IMG/VR virus record: IMGVR_UViG_3300030107_002194
Span: 1-31,249 of that record
Direction: 5' to 3' (one strand)
Source of the DNA: a virus
DNA: 31,249 nucleotides
Below are positions 1-4,854 of this stretch, piece after piece; position 1 is the first letter of the stretch; each line of letters begins with the position of its first letter. The notes under the pieces were generated by a model, which did no database searches, had not been told where the DNA came from, and saw only the letters and a list, made by a program, of their open reading frames with translations. The position numbers and the translations under genes are program-made.

Positions 1-120
1 AGCCCATAAAGAACAGACCACCACAGTAGGCAAAACAAACACCATCTGCTCTGTTAGAAAGGCAACTGTCCAACAAGGTACTAGCACCACTAAAGATTTT
101 TTAATTAATGCTACTATCAT
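1..120 (-). CDS. Partial small membrane protein, C-terminus beyond window
   Basis: An ATG at 120 on the minus strand opens a reading frame that runs off the left edge after 40 codons. The start overlaps the stop of the upstream gene by one base (TAATG), a typical translational coupling arrangement. The visible part reads MIVALIKKSLVVLVPCWTVA and then continues hydrophobic, so it looks like a membrane segment after a short basic N-terminus. A holin or another small phage membrane protein would fit. With the C-terminus missing, no function can be assigned. Confidence 0.5.
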   Translation of the reverse strand, partial: MIVALIKKSLVVLVPCWTVAFLTEQMVFVLPTVVVCSLWA

Positions 121-605
121 TACACAATCCCCAATCTAAACCACTTAGGCATAGGTGCGGTCTTATTCCACTCAGCTATTCTTATCTTATCCCCTATATA
201 ATAATTTCTATAGGCTTTAATAGCATCACCTGATACCTTGTACTCCTCAGGCATACATTGAGGTTGTTGTGTAGGTCTAATATTGTCAAAAGTAAAAGGA
301 ACTTTAAGTAGACCTTTTATAACTTCTTCACAAGCATGGGTCTTACCATACCTTTCTGTATATTCATGGCACAAAGACCTACCATGCGACCACAACCATG
401 TGTAATTTATATGAGAATAACCTGCCCATAAAGTGCAAGGATGGTTCTTAAATGCTTCTTTGTATTTTACTTTATCACCATGACCATACCTGTGCCATAC
501 AGAACATAACATTTGAGCTGTTTCTAGTGGCATTTTAACAATGTGTTTATCACACATCATTCTTGCAGATTTTCTAGGGCTAAAGTGTAATCTAAATATA
601 TTCAT
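120..605 (-). CDS. Conserved phage protein with N-terminal CDKH-VKM-ETAQ motif
   Basis: This 161-residue protein begins MNIFRLHFSPRKSARMMCDK and continues with the pattern CDKHIVKMPLETAQML near residues 18-33, then HPC..WA...S..NY.WL and EY..RYGKTHA. From memory, this pattern marks a family of uncharacterised phage proteins found in marine and other phages, sometimes given tentative names, with no function I can vouch for. The conserved Cys, His, Lys and Glu near the N-terminus look like catalytic or metal-binding positions, but that is inference. It is the last complete gene of the minus-strand run, is followed with a one-base overlap by a membrane ORF, and lies four bases downstream of the 88-residue paralogue gene. 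Confidence 0.7.
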   Translation of the reverse strand: MNIFRLHFSPRKSARMMCDKHIVKMPLETAQMLCSVWHRYGHGDKVKYKEAFKNHPCTLWAGYSHINYTWLWSHGRSLCHEYTERYGKTHACEEVIKGLLKVPFTFDNIRPTQQPQCMPEEYKVSGDAIKAYRNYYIGDKIRIAEWNKTAPMPKWFRLGIV

Positions 606-608
606 ACA

Positions 609-875
609 TTATTCCTTTCTTATATTTTTCGTAAGATAATCTATAGTACCTTTAATAATAGCACGATAATACTCATCTAAATCTATATATTTTGTAGCAT
701 AGTAAATAGCATCATATACTATATCATTATCTAATGATAGTATAAAAGATGATGAAACTAATGACAAAGCTTCTTTTTGTTTATCAGTTAAGTAATAATC
801 ATCTAGGTTATCAATAACATCTATTGGACTTATTGATAGTATATCTACAGCATCATCATCAATCATTATACACAT
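609..875 (-). CDS. Small acidic protein, second copy of a tandem paralogue pair
   Basis: This 88-residue acidic protein of unknown function is clearly paralogous to the gene just upstream (866-1108). Both contain DDAVD(I/V)LSISPIDVIDNLD near the N-terminus, LTDKQKE in the middle, SLDNDIVYDAIY.ATK.IDL and a tyrosine-rich C-terminal helix. This copy carries about ten extra residues around the mid-protein KEALSLVSSS segment. Its start overlaps the end of the upstream paralogue by ten bases. The pattern suggests a short helical protein, perhaps a dimer or an inhibitor-type phage protein. I do not recognise a family. Confidence 0.65.
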   Translation of the reverse strand: MCIMIDDDAVDILSISPIDVIDNLDDYYLTDKQKEALSLVSSSFILSLDNDIVYDAIYYATKYIDLDEYYRAIIKGTIDYLTKNIRKE

Positions 876-1108
876 TCCTCATTTGATGTAACAAAATTTT
901 TAAGATAAAATACAGCATCTTCAACAATCTCATGATAATAGTCAGATAAATCTATATGTTTTGTAGCATGGTAAATAGCATCATATACTATATCATTATC
1001 TAAAGATAATATAATTTCTTTTTGTTTATCAGTTAAAGTACACTTATCTAAGTTATCAATAACATCTATTGGACTTATTGATAGTACATCTACAGCATCA
1101 TCAATCAT
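866..1108 (-). CDS. Small acidic protein, first copy of a tandem paralogue pair
   Basis: This 80-residue partner of the downstream 88-residue protein begins MIDDAVDVLSISPIDVIDNL and ends with a short asparagine/glutamate tail containing a cysteine. The two proteins share their N-terminal block and the NDIVYDAIYHATKHIDL block almost residue for residue, while the middle and C-terminus differ, so the pair arose by local duplication. The gene starts at the stop codon of the 68-residue gene upstream, with a one-base overlap. Function unknown. Confidence 0.65.
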   Translation of the reverse strand: MIDDAVDVLSISPIDVIDNLDKCTLTDKQKEIILSLDNDIVYDAIYHATKHIDLSDYYHEIVEDAVFYLKNFVTSNEECV

Positions 1109-1314
1109 TATACACCTGCCATTGTTGCTTTTAATGTTATGGGTGTTACAAATGACATTGCATCATTCCCACATATTGTTTCTAATTCGTCTAAAATTTG
1201 TTGAACAGATGATAACTCCATTGGAAAATGGAAGGTTAATATCTCATCTCCATTGCCATCTGTAAGAGTAAATCCATCTGTTAATGTACTAATATATCCA
1301 TCATAACTCATCAT
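1108..1314 (-). CDS. Hypothetical protein, 68 aa
   Basis: This short protein of unknown function begins MMSYDGYISTLTDGFTLTDG, with alternating polar and hydrophobic residues that suggest beta strands, and a C-terminal stretch LKATMAGV. Its ATG overlaps the TGA of the upstream 58-residue gene (ATGA), so the two are probably translationally coupled. An AAAGGATACA sequence just before the ATG could serve as ribosome binding site. No family recognised. Confidence 0.5.
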   Translation of the reverse strand: MMSYDGYISTLTDGFTLTDGNGDEILTFHFPMELSSVQQILDELETICGNDAMSFVTPITLKATMAGV

Positions 1315-1487
1315 TGTATCCTTTCTATGTTGCTATTTTTTAAGTTAAAAAACGTTCTTAGTAATACCCTCAGTTCCTCATAGGTTAATCCTGCTTCAAT
1401 CCATTCAGGAATAATCTCCTCTGCTTGTTCTAAGGCTTTGAAATACCTCACTTCTTTATCTATTGTTACTCTATAATCTTCACTCAT
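1311..1487 (-). CDS. Hypothetical small acidic protein, 58 aa
   Basis: The reading frame starts MSEDYRVTIDKEVRYFKALE and ends NSNIERIQ. An AAGGAGATAGT ribosome binding site precedes the ATG, which is strong support for a gene this short. Its TGA overlaps the ATG of the 68-residue gene downstream. The middle (EQAEEIIPEWIEAGLTYEEL) looks like two amphipathic helices. The gene fills what would otherwise be a 170-base gap. Unknown function. Confidence 0.6.
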   Translation of the reverse strand: MSEDYRVTIDKEVRYFKALEQAEEIIPEWIEAGLTYEELRVLLRTFFNLKNSNIERIQ

Positions 1488-1488
1488 A

Positions 1489-1797
1489 CTATCTCCTTAC
1501 ATCTTTTAAGTTACCTTCAAAGTATCTATCTCTCTCAATCCTACCTACAGATTGCAACTCATTCAATCCAAAGTATCCTAGCTCATTCTCAAACCCTTTA
1601 ACATATCCAAAGAATAACCAATCATCATAATGTTTCTTCCCATTTATGTATTTATACTTCTTCTCTCCTTCTATGACATACCATGTCCAAGAAGAAAATG
1701 GGTCAAAAAACTTAACCACAATCTTAGGATTATCTGAGTCTACACTATCCATAGGTGGAATTTTCTTTTCTATCTCTTTTGTCATTAGTTTCATCAT
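1489..1797 (-). CDS. DUF2958-family protein
   Basis: This 102-residue protein matches the DUF2958 pattern from memory: an N-terminal K-L-(M/L)-TKEI-KK-(I/L)-PP, then VVKFFDPFSSWTWYVIEGE, DDWLFFGYVKGFENELGYF and a C-terminal LNELQSV...IERDRYF. The family occurs on plasmids, phages and mobile elements and has no established biochemical role. The start used has a GAGG-type site upstream; an internal Met at position 5 is also possible. The N-terminal 53 bases overlap the end of the upstream small membrane protein gene in another frame, which is more overlap than elsewhere in this block. Confidence 0.75.
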   Translation of the reverse strand: MMKLMTKEIEKKIPPMDSVDSDNPKIVVKFFDPFSSWTWYVIEGEKKYKYINGKKHYDDWLFFGYVKGFENELGYFGLNELQSVGRIERDRYFEGNLKDVRR

Positions 1798-1936
1798 CTT
1801 TGTCCTCTTTCTTAGTTAATAATTCTGTTAATAATTCTTTAAATACAATACCTATAATCATTCCTATACCAATCATTATAAGAGTATACCCACTAAATTC
1901 AAGAACTAATCTTGTTTCAGAAAACATATCCTGCAT
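1745..1936 (-). CDS. Small single-pass membrane protein
   Basis: This 63-residue ORF has a clean hydrophobic segment of about 20 residues (roughly positions 12-32, LEFSGYTLIMIGIGMIIGIV) followed by a highly charged tail rich in Lys, Asp and Arg. That organisation is typical of a one-span membrane protein with a cytoplasmic charged end, and Rz-like spanins or small holins look similar. The ATG has a strong AAGGAG site at correct spacing. The 3' end overlaps the DUF2958 gene by 53 bases, so one of the two genes may use a different end or start, although both have supporting signals. Confidence 0.5.
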   Translation of the reverse strand: MQDMFSETRLVLEFSGYTLIMIGIGMIIGIVFKELLTELLTKKEDKDDETNDKRDRKENSTYG

Positions 1937-1957
1937 TTTAACTCCTTACTGTTGCAA

Positions 1958-2284
1958 TTATGCCACACTTCTGAGCTTTTTCTTGTTACCACCTGTAGGT
2001 GACTTAGGTGGCAAGGTATAATTCCCATATCTTTTATGATATACCCTTGTAGAATTACGAAAGTATCTTTTTTCTACCCATTCCTCACCTTTAATATCTG
2101 TAATCCTTGTTGCTTTAAAGTGAAACGGCTCACCTGTATTGTAATATATATAAACTTTTCCTAAGTTAATTACAATACCATTCTTAGTTTTATAAATATT
2201 CAATGCTTTCTTATGTTTTCTTACTCTATATACATCAGGTATTATTTTTAATACTAATTCATTAATCATTGTTCTAATCCTCAT
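1958..2284 (-). CDS. Hypothetical basic protein, 108 aa
   Basis: This basic protein of unknown function has an N-terminal helix-like part (MRIRTMINELVLKIIPDVYR), a middle with beta-strand character (GIVINLGKVYIYYNTGE, then FHFKATRITDI) and a basic tail NKKKLRSVA. It resembles small nucleic-acid-binding phage proteins in composition only. The gene lies 29 bases downstream of the GP88-like gene on the same strand and 21 bases before the small membrane protein gene. No named family recognised. Confidence 0.5.
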   Translation of the reverse strand: MRIRTMINELVLKIIPDVYRVRKHKKALNIYKTKNGIVINLGKVYIYYNTGEPFHFKATRITDIKGEEWVEKRYFRNSTRVYHKRYGNYTLPPKSPTGGNKKKLRSVA

Positions 2285-2313
2285 TAGTTTAAAGTTAAAG
2301 TTATACTACATTA

Positions 2314-3168
2314 CTAAGCTACTAATCTTACTACAAAATCTCCTGTATCTTTTTTAGCATCACCTTTGGCTTTTAAATGCACCCATTTATATTCACCATC
2401 TAAAAACCTAGCATCATACTTATCACCATCTAACCAAGAATATTTCTTAGGTAAGAATTTTGTATTATTGGGTATCTCACCTTGCACTACCATAGCAATA
2501 TTCATACCTCTACTTATAGCTTGATCTACATATTTTTTATAACCTTTTTTACCACTATAGGAAAAAGTTAAGTGATAGATATTGCTATCAGGTATCATTC
2601 TATTAGCAATTTTAGTGTAATCATACCATTTAACACCATACTCCTTAGAATATTTTACCATAATATCCCAGACTACTAATTCCCACCTAATATCACTTGT
2701 ACCATTTAACCTTATAGATGGCATACAATTCTCTTTTTCAGCCTTTCTTACTACTCTCATAATTTCTTTTTCAAGTAGTATTTTATACTCACTTAGGTAT
2801 TGATAATAAAACAAAGTTTTTCTTAATCTACCCATTTCTACAGATTGAAACCTACCTCTACCTGCGGAACGTAAACATGGCTTATGGCAACCTGCCATTA
2901 ATGCCATAGCACAAGTTTGTGTACCACTCCTATCACTAGGTAGAAGATACTGTATCCCTGTTATAACTCCTACTTTCTCATTTTTAACAGTCTTGGCATC
3001 AAGACCAATAGATAATAATCTATCAGGCTTTCTTGTAAATAGTGAATAATACTTAGGTATCTCAAATATTGCATCACAATAATGTTGAGGTACTTTATCT
3101 AAATTATAAACTATTTTTCCTACAAGTTTTTCCCTATGAGAATAGTAGCTTAATTCACATAAATCCAT
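2314..3168 (-). CDS. GP88/DUF7227-like phage protein
   Basis: This 284-residue protein carries a pattern I recall from the phage GP88/DUF7227 group: a GVITGIQYLLPS strand, a cysteine cluster (C near 86, AGCHKPC near 93-98), the block SAGRGRFQSVE followed by RKT, then VR.AEKENCMPSIRLNGTSD, a WYDYTK segment, YHLTFSYS, an NIAMVV strand and a C-terminal DGDKYDARFLD and LKAKGDAKKDTGDFVV. The fold appears to be an alpha/beta barrel-like enzyme with a cysteine cluster, and the biochemical role is not known to me. The ATG follows a GTGAGGACTAA leader that is repeated exactly before the 33-residue gene upstream. It is the largest gene of the minus-strand block. Confidence 0.6.
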   Translation of the reverse strand: MDLCELSYYSHREKLVGKIVYNLDKVPQHYCDAIFEIPKYYSLFTRKPDRLLSIGLDAKTVKNEKVGVITGIQYLLPSDRSGTQTCAMALMAGCHKPCLRSAGRGRFQSVEMGRLRKTLFYYQYLSEYKILLEKEIMRVVRKAEKENCMPSIRLNGTSDIRWELVVWDIMVKYSKEYGVKWYDYTKIANRMIPDSNIYHLTFSYSGKKGYKKYVDQAISRGMNIAMVVQGEIPNNTKFLPKKYSWLDGDKYDARFLDGEYKWVHLKAKGDAKKDTGDFVVRLVA

Positions 3169-3185
3169 TAGTCCTCACTTTCAAA
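3168..3185 (-). repeat. Direct repeat (copy 2) of an 18-base translation-initiation leader
   Basis: On the minus strand this reads TTTGAAAGTGAGGACTAA and ends at the ATG of the GP88-like gene. The same 18 bases occur at 3283-3300 in front of the 33-residue ORF. The GTGAGGA core is a plausible ribosome binding site. The TGA stop of the 33-residue ORF lies inside this copy, so the upstream gene terminates on the ribosome binding site of the next one. Confidence 0.7.
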
Positions 3186-3282
3186 TATACCATGATAATA
3201 AATTCAGGAGTAATGGTATCCACAGTCCAACACTAACCCCTGTTACAAAAATAAAAATACTTTTATAACTTATCTGTAACAT
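3181..3282 (-). CDS. 33-residue membrane micro-protein
   Basis: The frame encodes MLQISYKSIFIFVTGVSVGL followed by WIPLLLNLLSWYI, almost entirely hydrophobic after one lysine, so a single membrane span is predicted. The start has the same 18-base leader with a GAGGA core as the next gene. The stop falls within the leader of the GP88-like gene, coupling the two. Functions such as a small holin, a pinholin-like peptide or an inhibitor of a host membrane protein are possible, but none is shown. The well-formed initiation site is the main support for such a short ORF. Confidence 0.5.
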   Translation of the reverse strand: MLQISYKSIFIFVTGVSVGLWIPLLLNLLSWYI

Positions 3283-3300
3283 TTAGTCCTCACTTTCAAA
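3283..3300 (-). repeat. Direct repeat (copy 1) of the 18-base initiation leader
   Basis: These bases are identical over 18 positions to 3168-3185 and sit directly before the ATG of the 33-residue membrane ORF. They begin two bases after the T-run of the terminator at 3302-3328, so any transcript reading through that terminator immediately presents this ribosome binding site. Confidence 0.7.
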
Positions 3301-3301
3301 C

Positions 3302-3328
3302 AAAAAAAACCCATTGGGAGCCAATAGG
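3302..3328 (-). terminator. Intrinsic terminator on the minus strand, possibly regulated
   Basis: Read on the minus strand, CCTATTGG, a CTC loop and CCAATGGG form an eight-pair stem (one G-U pair) followed by eight consecutive T. This is a textbook Rho-independent terminator for transcripts coming from the 3486-3728 gene. It stands immediately before the leader of the 33-residue and GP88-like genes, a position expected of an attenuator rather than of an operon end. Confidence 0.75.
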
Positions 3329-3440
3329 TTACTTGCCTACTCTTCCGTAGGTCTTACATCATGCAAAGTCTACAATGCTATGAGAATAACTAGCATATCT
3401 AATAGCTAGACTACATGCCTCACCTATTGGCTTCCAATGA
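3302..3440 (-). ncRNA. Candidate structured leader RNA / attenuator
   Basis: This non-coding stretch folds strongly on the minus strand. The arms 3422-3439 and 3312-3329 are complementary over 17 of 18 bases and could close a domain of about 130 nt. Each arm is also a small hairpin on its own (ATTGG with CCAAT), and the downstream hairpin is the terminator. Inside the domain there are pairings ATGCTA/TAGCAT, AGTCTA/TAGACT with a flanking CATG/CATG, and CCTAC/GTAGG with a GGAAGA loop. The long-range pairing and the local hairpins are mutually exclusive, as in an attenuator or riboswitch expression platform. A free-standing small RNA ending at the terminator is the alternative. It matches no RNA family I recognise. 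Confidence 0.5.
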
Positions 3441-3485
3441 GCTTACGTAACTTAATCGTTGCCTCTTATGGTTATGTTATTAATA

Positions 3486-3728
3486 CTATGTATTTAAATT
3501 ATAGTATATAGTACCTATTCTATTCTTCCATTTACCCTTTGCTACTAAATTGTTATAATTTACTTGAGCTACATTATTATACTTAGCTAACCAATTTAAA
3601 TAATTTATATTCTTTTGATTAACTTCTCTTTTCTTTTCAGCTTCAATAGCTTTGCATTTTTTAACCTTGTTAACTTTAGCTTTTCTCTTATGAGAGTGTC
3701 TTTGTTTTTTAGTATATTTCTTTGTCAT
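3486..3728 (-). CDS. Small highly basic protein, 80 aa
   Basis: The likely start is the ATG at 3728, giving MTKKYTKKQRHSHKRKAKVN at the N-terminus, about one third of the first 50 residues being Lys or Arg, then an aromatic/asparagine-rich C-terminus (NYLNWLAKYNNVAQVNYNNL). A longer version starting at 3827 would add 33 residues spanning an AT-rich, promoter-like region and is less likely. The composition suggests nucleic-acid binding. The gene lies between two minus-strand terminators and may have its own promoter (3739-3766). Its stop is about 45 bases before the structured leader. Function unknown. Confidence 0.5.
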   Translation of the reverse strand: MTKKYTKKQRHSHKRKAKVNKVKKCKAIEAEKKREVNQKNINYLNWLAKYNNVAQVNYNNLVAKGKWKNRIGTIYYNLNT

Positions 3729-3738
3729 AATACCCTCT

Positions 3739-3766
3739 ATTATACATAGGTGATTTTGAAACACAA
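3739..3766 (-). promoter_or_regulatory. Possible sigma70-type promoter before the basic protein gene
   Basis: On the minus strand, TTGTGT (3766-3761) and a perfect TATAAT (3744-3739) are separated by 16 bases, the same spacing as the two divergent promoters at 4567-4672. A long T/A-rich tract lies upstream and could act as an UP element. The predicted start of transcription would fall only three or four bases before the ATG at 3728, implying a nearly leaderless message, which lowers confidence. Confidence 0.35.
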
Positions 3767-3838
3767 GAAAAAAAAACATAATTTTTAAACTTTTTTTTAT
3801 TTCTTTTAATATCAATAACTTATACATACTTTAGATAC

Positions 3839-3861
3839 AAAAAAACCTGCTAAAAAGCAGG
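3839..3861 (-). terminator. Intrinsic terminator after the 61-residue gene
   Basis: On the minus strand, CCTGCT and AGCAGG form a six-pair stem with a TTTT loop, followed by seven T. It lies 25 bases beyond the stop codon of the gene at 3887-4072 and would end the transcript started at the minus-strand promoter in the control region. On the plus strand the following sequence is only CTTTAATGG, so termination in that direction is weaker. Confidence 0.8.
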
Positions 3862-3886
3862 CTTTAATGGTTTATTTAAGTTTATT

Positions 3887-4072
3887 TTAGATAAAAGCAG
3901 GTTTATTCCCAATATCTGAATCATATGAAGTAAACCTATACAAATCATAGTCTATTGTTTTTGTTTCTTTAATACCTGAAGCATCGCATATATGAAACTT
4001 ACAATTTTTATTAATATCTGAATTATACTTGTTTTGTAAATCTTTTAATTCTCTGTTTGTTATATTTGACAT
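3887..4072 (-). CDS. Hypothetical protein, 61 aa, first gene of the minus-strand transcript
   Basis: The protein begins MSNITNRELKDLQNKYNSDI, contains a CKFHICDAS segment with two cysteines and a histidine, and ends with a tyrosine/aspartate-rich stretch. The ATG follows GAAAGG at a spacing of about eight bases. It is the first ORF downstream of the minus-strand divergent promoter and is followed by its own terminator, so it would be transcribed alone and early. A small regulator or host-takeover protein is plausible from the position only. No family recognised. Confidence 0.5.
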   Translation of the reverse strand: MSNITNRELKDLQNKYNSDINKNCKFHICDASGIKETKTIDYDLYRFTSYDSDIGNKPAFI

Positions 4073-4566
4073 TTTAAAAACCTTTCATTTAAAAATTAAT
4101 TAAGTAAGTGTTATTAACTTTAAATCATACTTTTTAATAAATGTAAATATATGTATACGTTAAAGAGTCAATAAACTTTATATGTGATAAATATGTCACA
4201 ACCTACTGAATTTATTAGAATATGCCAGTAGAGATAGGTTATAAATAACAAGCATAAAACAAGCTATAAAAAAGCTTTAAAGTTTATCTTTAATATATTT
4301 AAGAGTTTAATTATAAGTTTATTTATAATATAAGTTATAATATAAGTTATAAATTGCACCAATAAAAAAAATAAATATAAATGTACGGACAATTAAGGGC
4401 ATGCTAGGGACAGTAGGGGTAGCCCCCCATATATATGCCCTGATGCTCAATTTTTTGGTGAAAAAAAGGTAATTAAAAAAGAAGTAATAGAATCAATAGG
4501 TTATACAGATGGCAACCTATTAGTATACTATAAGGTACTGGAGGGGTGAACAAGATACAAGTATCT
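4073..4566 (-). other. AT-rich non-coding leader of the minus-strand transcript
   Basis: No convincing ORF was found on either strand over nearly 500 bases. The region holds several inverted repeats: AATAGGTT/AACCTATT (4495-4502 and 4514-4521); GGGCAT/ATGCCC (4397-4402 and 4435-4440) enclosing GGGG-TAG-CCCC (4416-4426); and CTACTG/CAGTAG (4203-4208 and 4226-4231). A very AT-rich stretch spans about 4260-4380. If the promoter at 4567-4594 is active, all of this becomes an untranslated leader before the 61-residue gene. A replication origin or protein-binding region is an alternative reading. Confidence 0.45.
4325..4352. repeat. Tandem 12-base AT repeat
   Basis: Two perfect copies of ATAATATAAGTT (4325-4336 and 4337-4348) are followed by the first four bases of a third. 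It lies within the most AT-rich part of the control region. It could be a DNA-unwinding or iteron-like element, but two copies are too few to claim an origin. Confidence 0.5.
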
Positions 4567-4594
4567 ATTATACCAGTCCTGACGGATTTGTCAA
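4567..4594 (-). promoter_or_regulatory. Sigma70-type promoter driving the minus strand
   Basis: On the minus strand there is a perfect TTGACA (4594-4589) and a perfect TATAAT (4572-4567), 16 bases apart. The -35 and spacer contain TGACAAATCCGTCA, an imperfect dyad. It is the mirror image of the plus-strand promoter at 4645-4672, and the two share a 17-base element with one mismatch. It is expected to transcribe the 61-residue gene and possibly the rest of the minus-strand block. Confidence 0.8.
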
Positions 4595-4660
4595 GTCTTT
4601 TTTTAAGTTTTTTTAATTTTTTTTTAAAATAGTGCATTTTTTACTTGACAAATCTGTCAG
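4577..4660. promoter_or_regulatory. Paired inverted operator-like elements between divergent promoters
   Basis: The 17-base element CTTGACAAATCTGTCAG at 4644-4660 recurs in inverted orientation at 4579-4595 with one substitution (CCGTCAG). Each copy holds the -35 box and a TGACA-N4-TGTCA type dyad. The plus copy is perfect in its arms, and the minus copy has one arm mismatch. Such placement would let one regulator occlude RNA polymerase at both promoters, with different affinity. No regulator gene is evident in this window, so the binding protein would be encoded elsewhere or by the host. Confidence 0.65.
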
Positions 4661-4672
4661 AATGTGTATAAT
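4645..4672 (+). promoter_or_regulatory. Sigma70-type promoter driving terS and the head genes
   Basis: A perfect TTGACA (4645-4650) and a perfect TATAAT (4667-4672) are separated by 16 bases, giving a transcription start near 4679 and a leader of about 175 bases before terS. TGACAAATCTGTCA (4646-4659), spanning the end of the -35 and the spacer, is a dyad with five-base arms and looks like an operator. The upstream 4597-4642 region is almost pure T/A and could act as a shared UP element for both divergent promoters. Confidence 0.85.
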
Positions 4673-4695
4673 AGAAACATAAGCTAGTAGATATA

Positions 4696-4707
4696 GTCAA
4701 ATTTGAC
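4696..4707. repeat. 12-base perfect palindrome in the terS leader
   Basis: GTCAAATTTGAC is a perfect palindrome about 17 bases downstream of the predicted transcription start of the plus-strand promoter. Its position would suit an additional operator or a small RNA hairpin. It resembles the TTGACAAA part of the promoter element, which makes a related binding specificity possible. Confidence 0.5.
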
Positions 4708-4762
4708 CATAAATATTTGATTGATATAGCAAAATAGACTACTACTGCTTATAATTTTAATT

Positions 4763-4840
4763 ATGAAATTGGAGGAGGGTTCTGTAGATGCTATTCGTAA
4801 GACATCTTTTCCAAATGAGCCTAGCTCCCCTTCTCCATAA
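4763..4840 (+). promoter_or_regulatory. Structured 5' leader of terS with mini-ORFs
   Basis: GGAGGAGGG (4771-4779) can pair with CCCTTCTCC (4828-4836) through nine pairs including one G-U, closing a loop of about 48 bases that contains a second hairpin (AGATG with CATCT around a TTCG-bearing loop). GGAGGAGGG is also a very strong ribosome binding site for an 18-codon frame starting at 4788 (MLFVRHLFQMSLAPLLHN, ending at the TAG 4842-4844). A second frame, 25 codons, starts at 4763 and ends at 4840 without a ribosome binding site of its own. The pairing would hide the strong site. This looks like a leader-peptide or RNA switch arrangement, but either mini-ORF could be chance. Confidence 0.45.
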
Positions 4841-4854
4841 TTAGTAGGTATGGT

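Noticed and set aside
1755-2021. An 88-codon plus-strand hydrophobic frame
   Set aside because: It is antisense to two minus-strand genes with good initiation sites, and its Ser/Leu/Ile repeats follow from the complement of charged codons.
3302-3440. tRNA or tmRNA in the structured minus-strand region
   Set aside because: No cloverleaf with conserved T-loop, no plausible anticodon arm and no CCA-type acceptor end could be drawn.
3486-3827. Long version of the basic protein starting at 3827
   Set aside because: The added 33 residues cover an A/T-rich promoter-like area, and the internal ATG at 3728 has a GAGGG-like site and a typical basic N-terminus.
4144-4171. A third minus-strand promoter (TTGACT, 16 bases, TATTTA)
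   Set aside because: The -10 matches the consensus poorly, and AT-rich DNA produces such pairs by chance.
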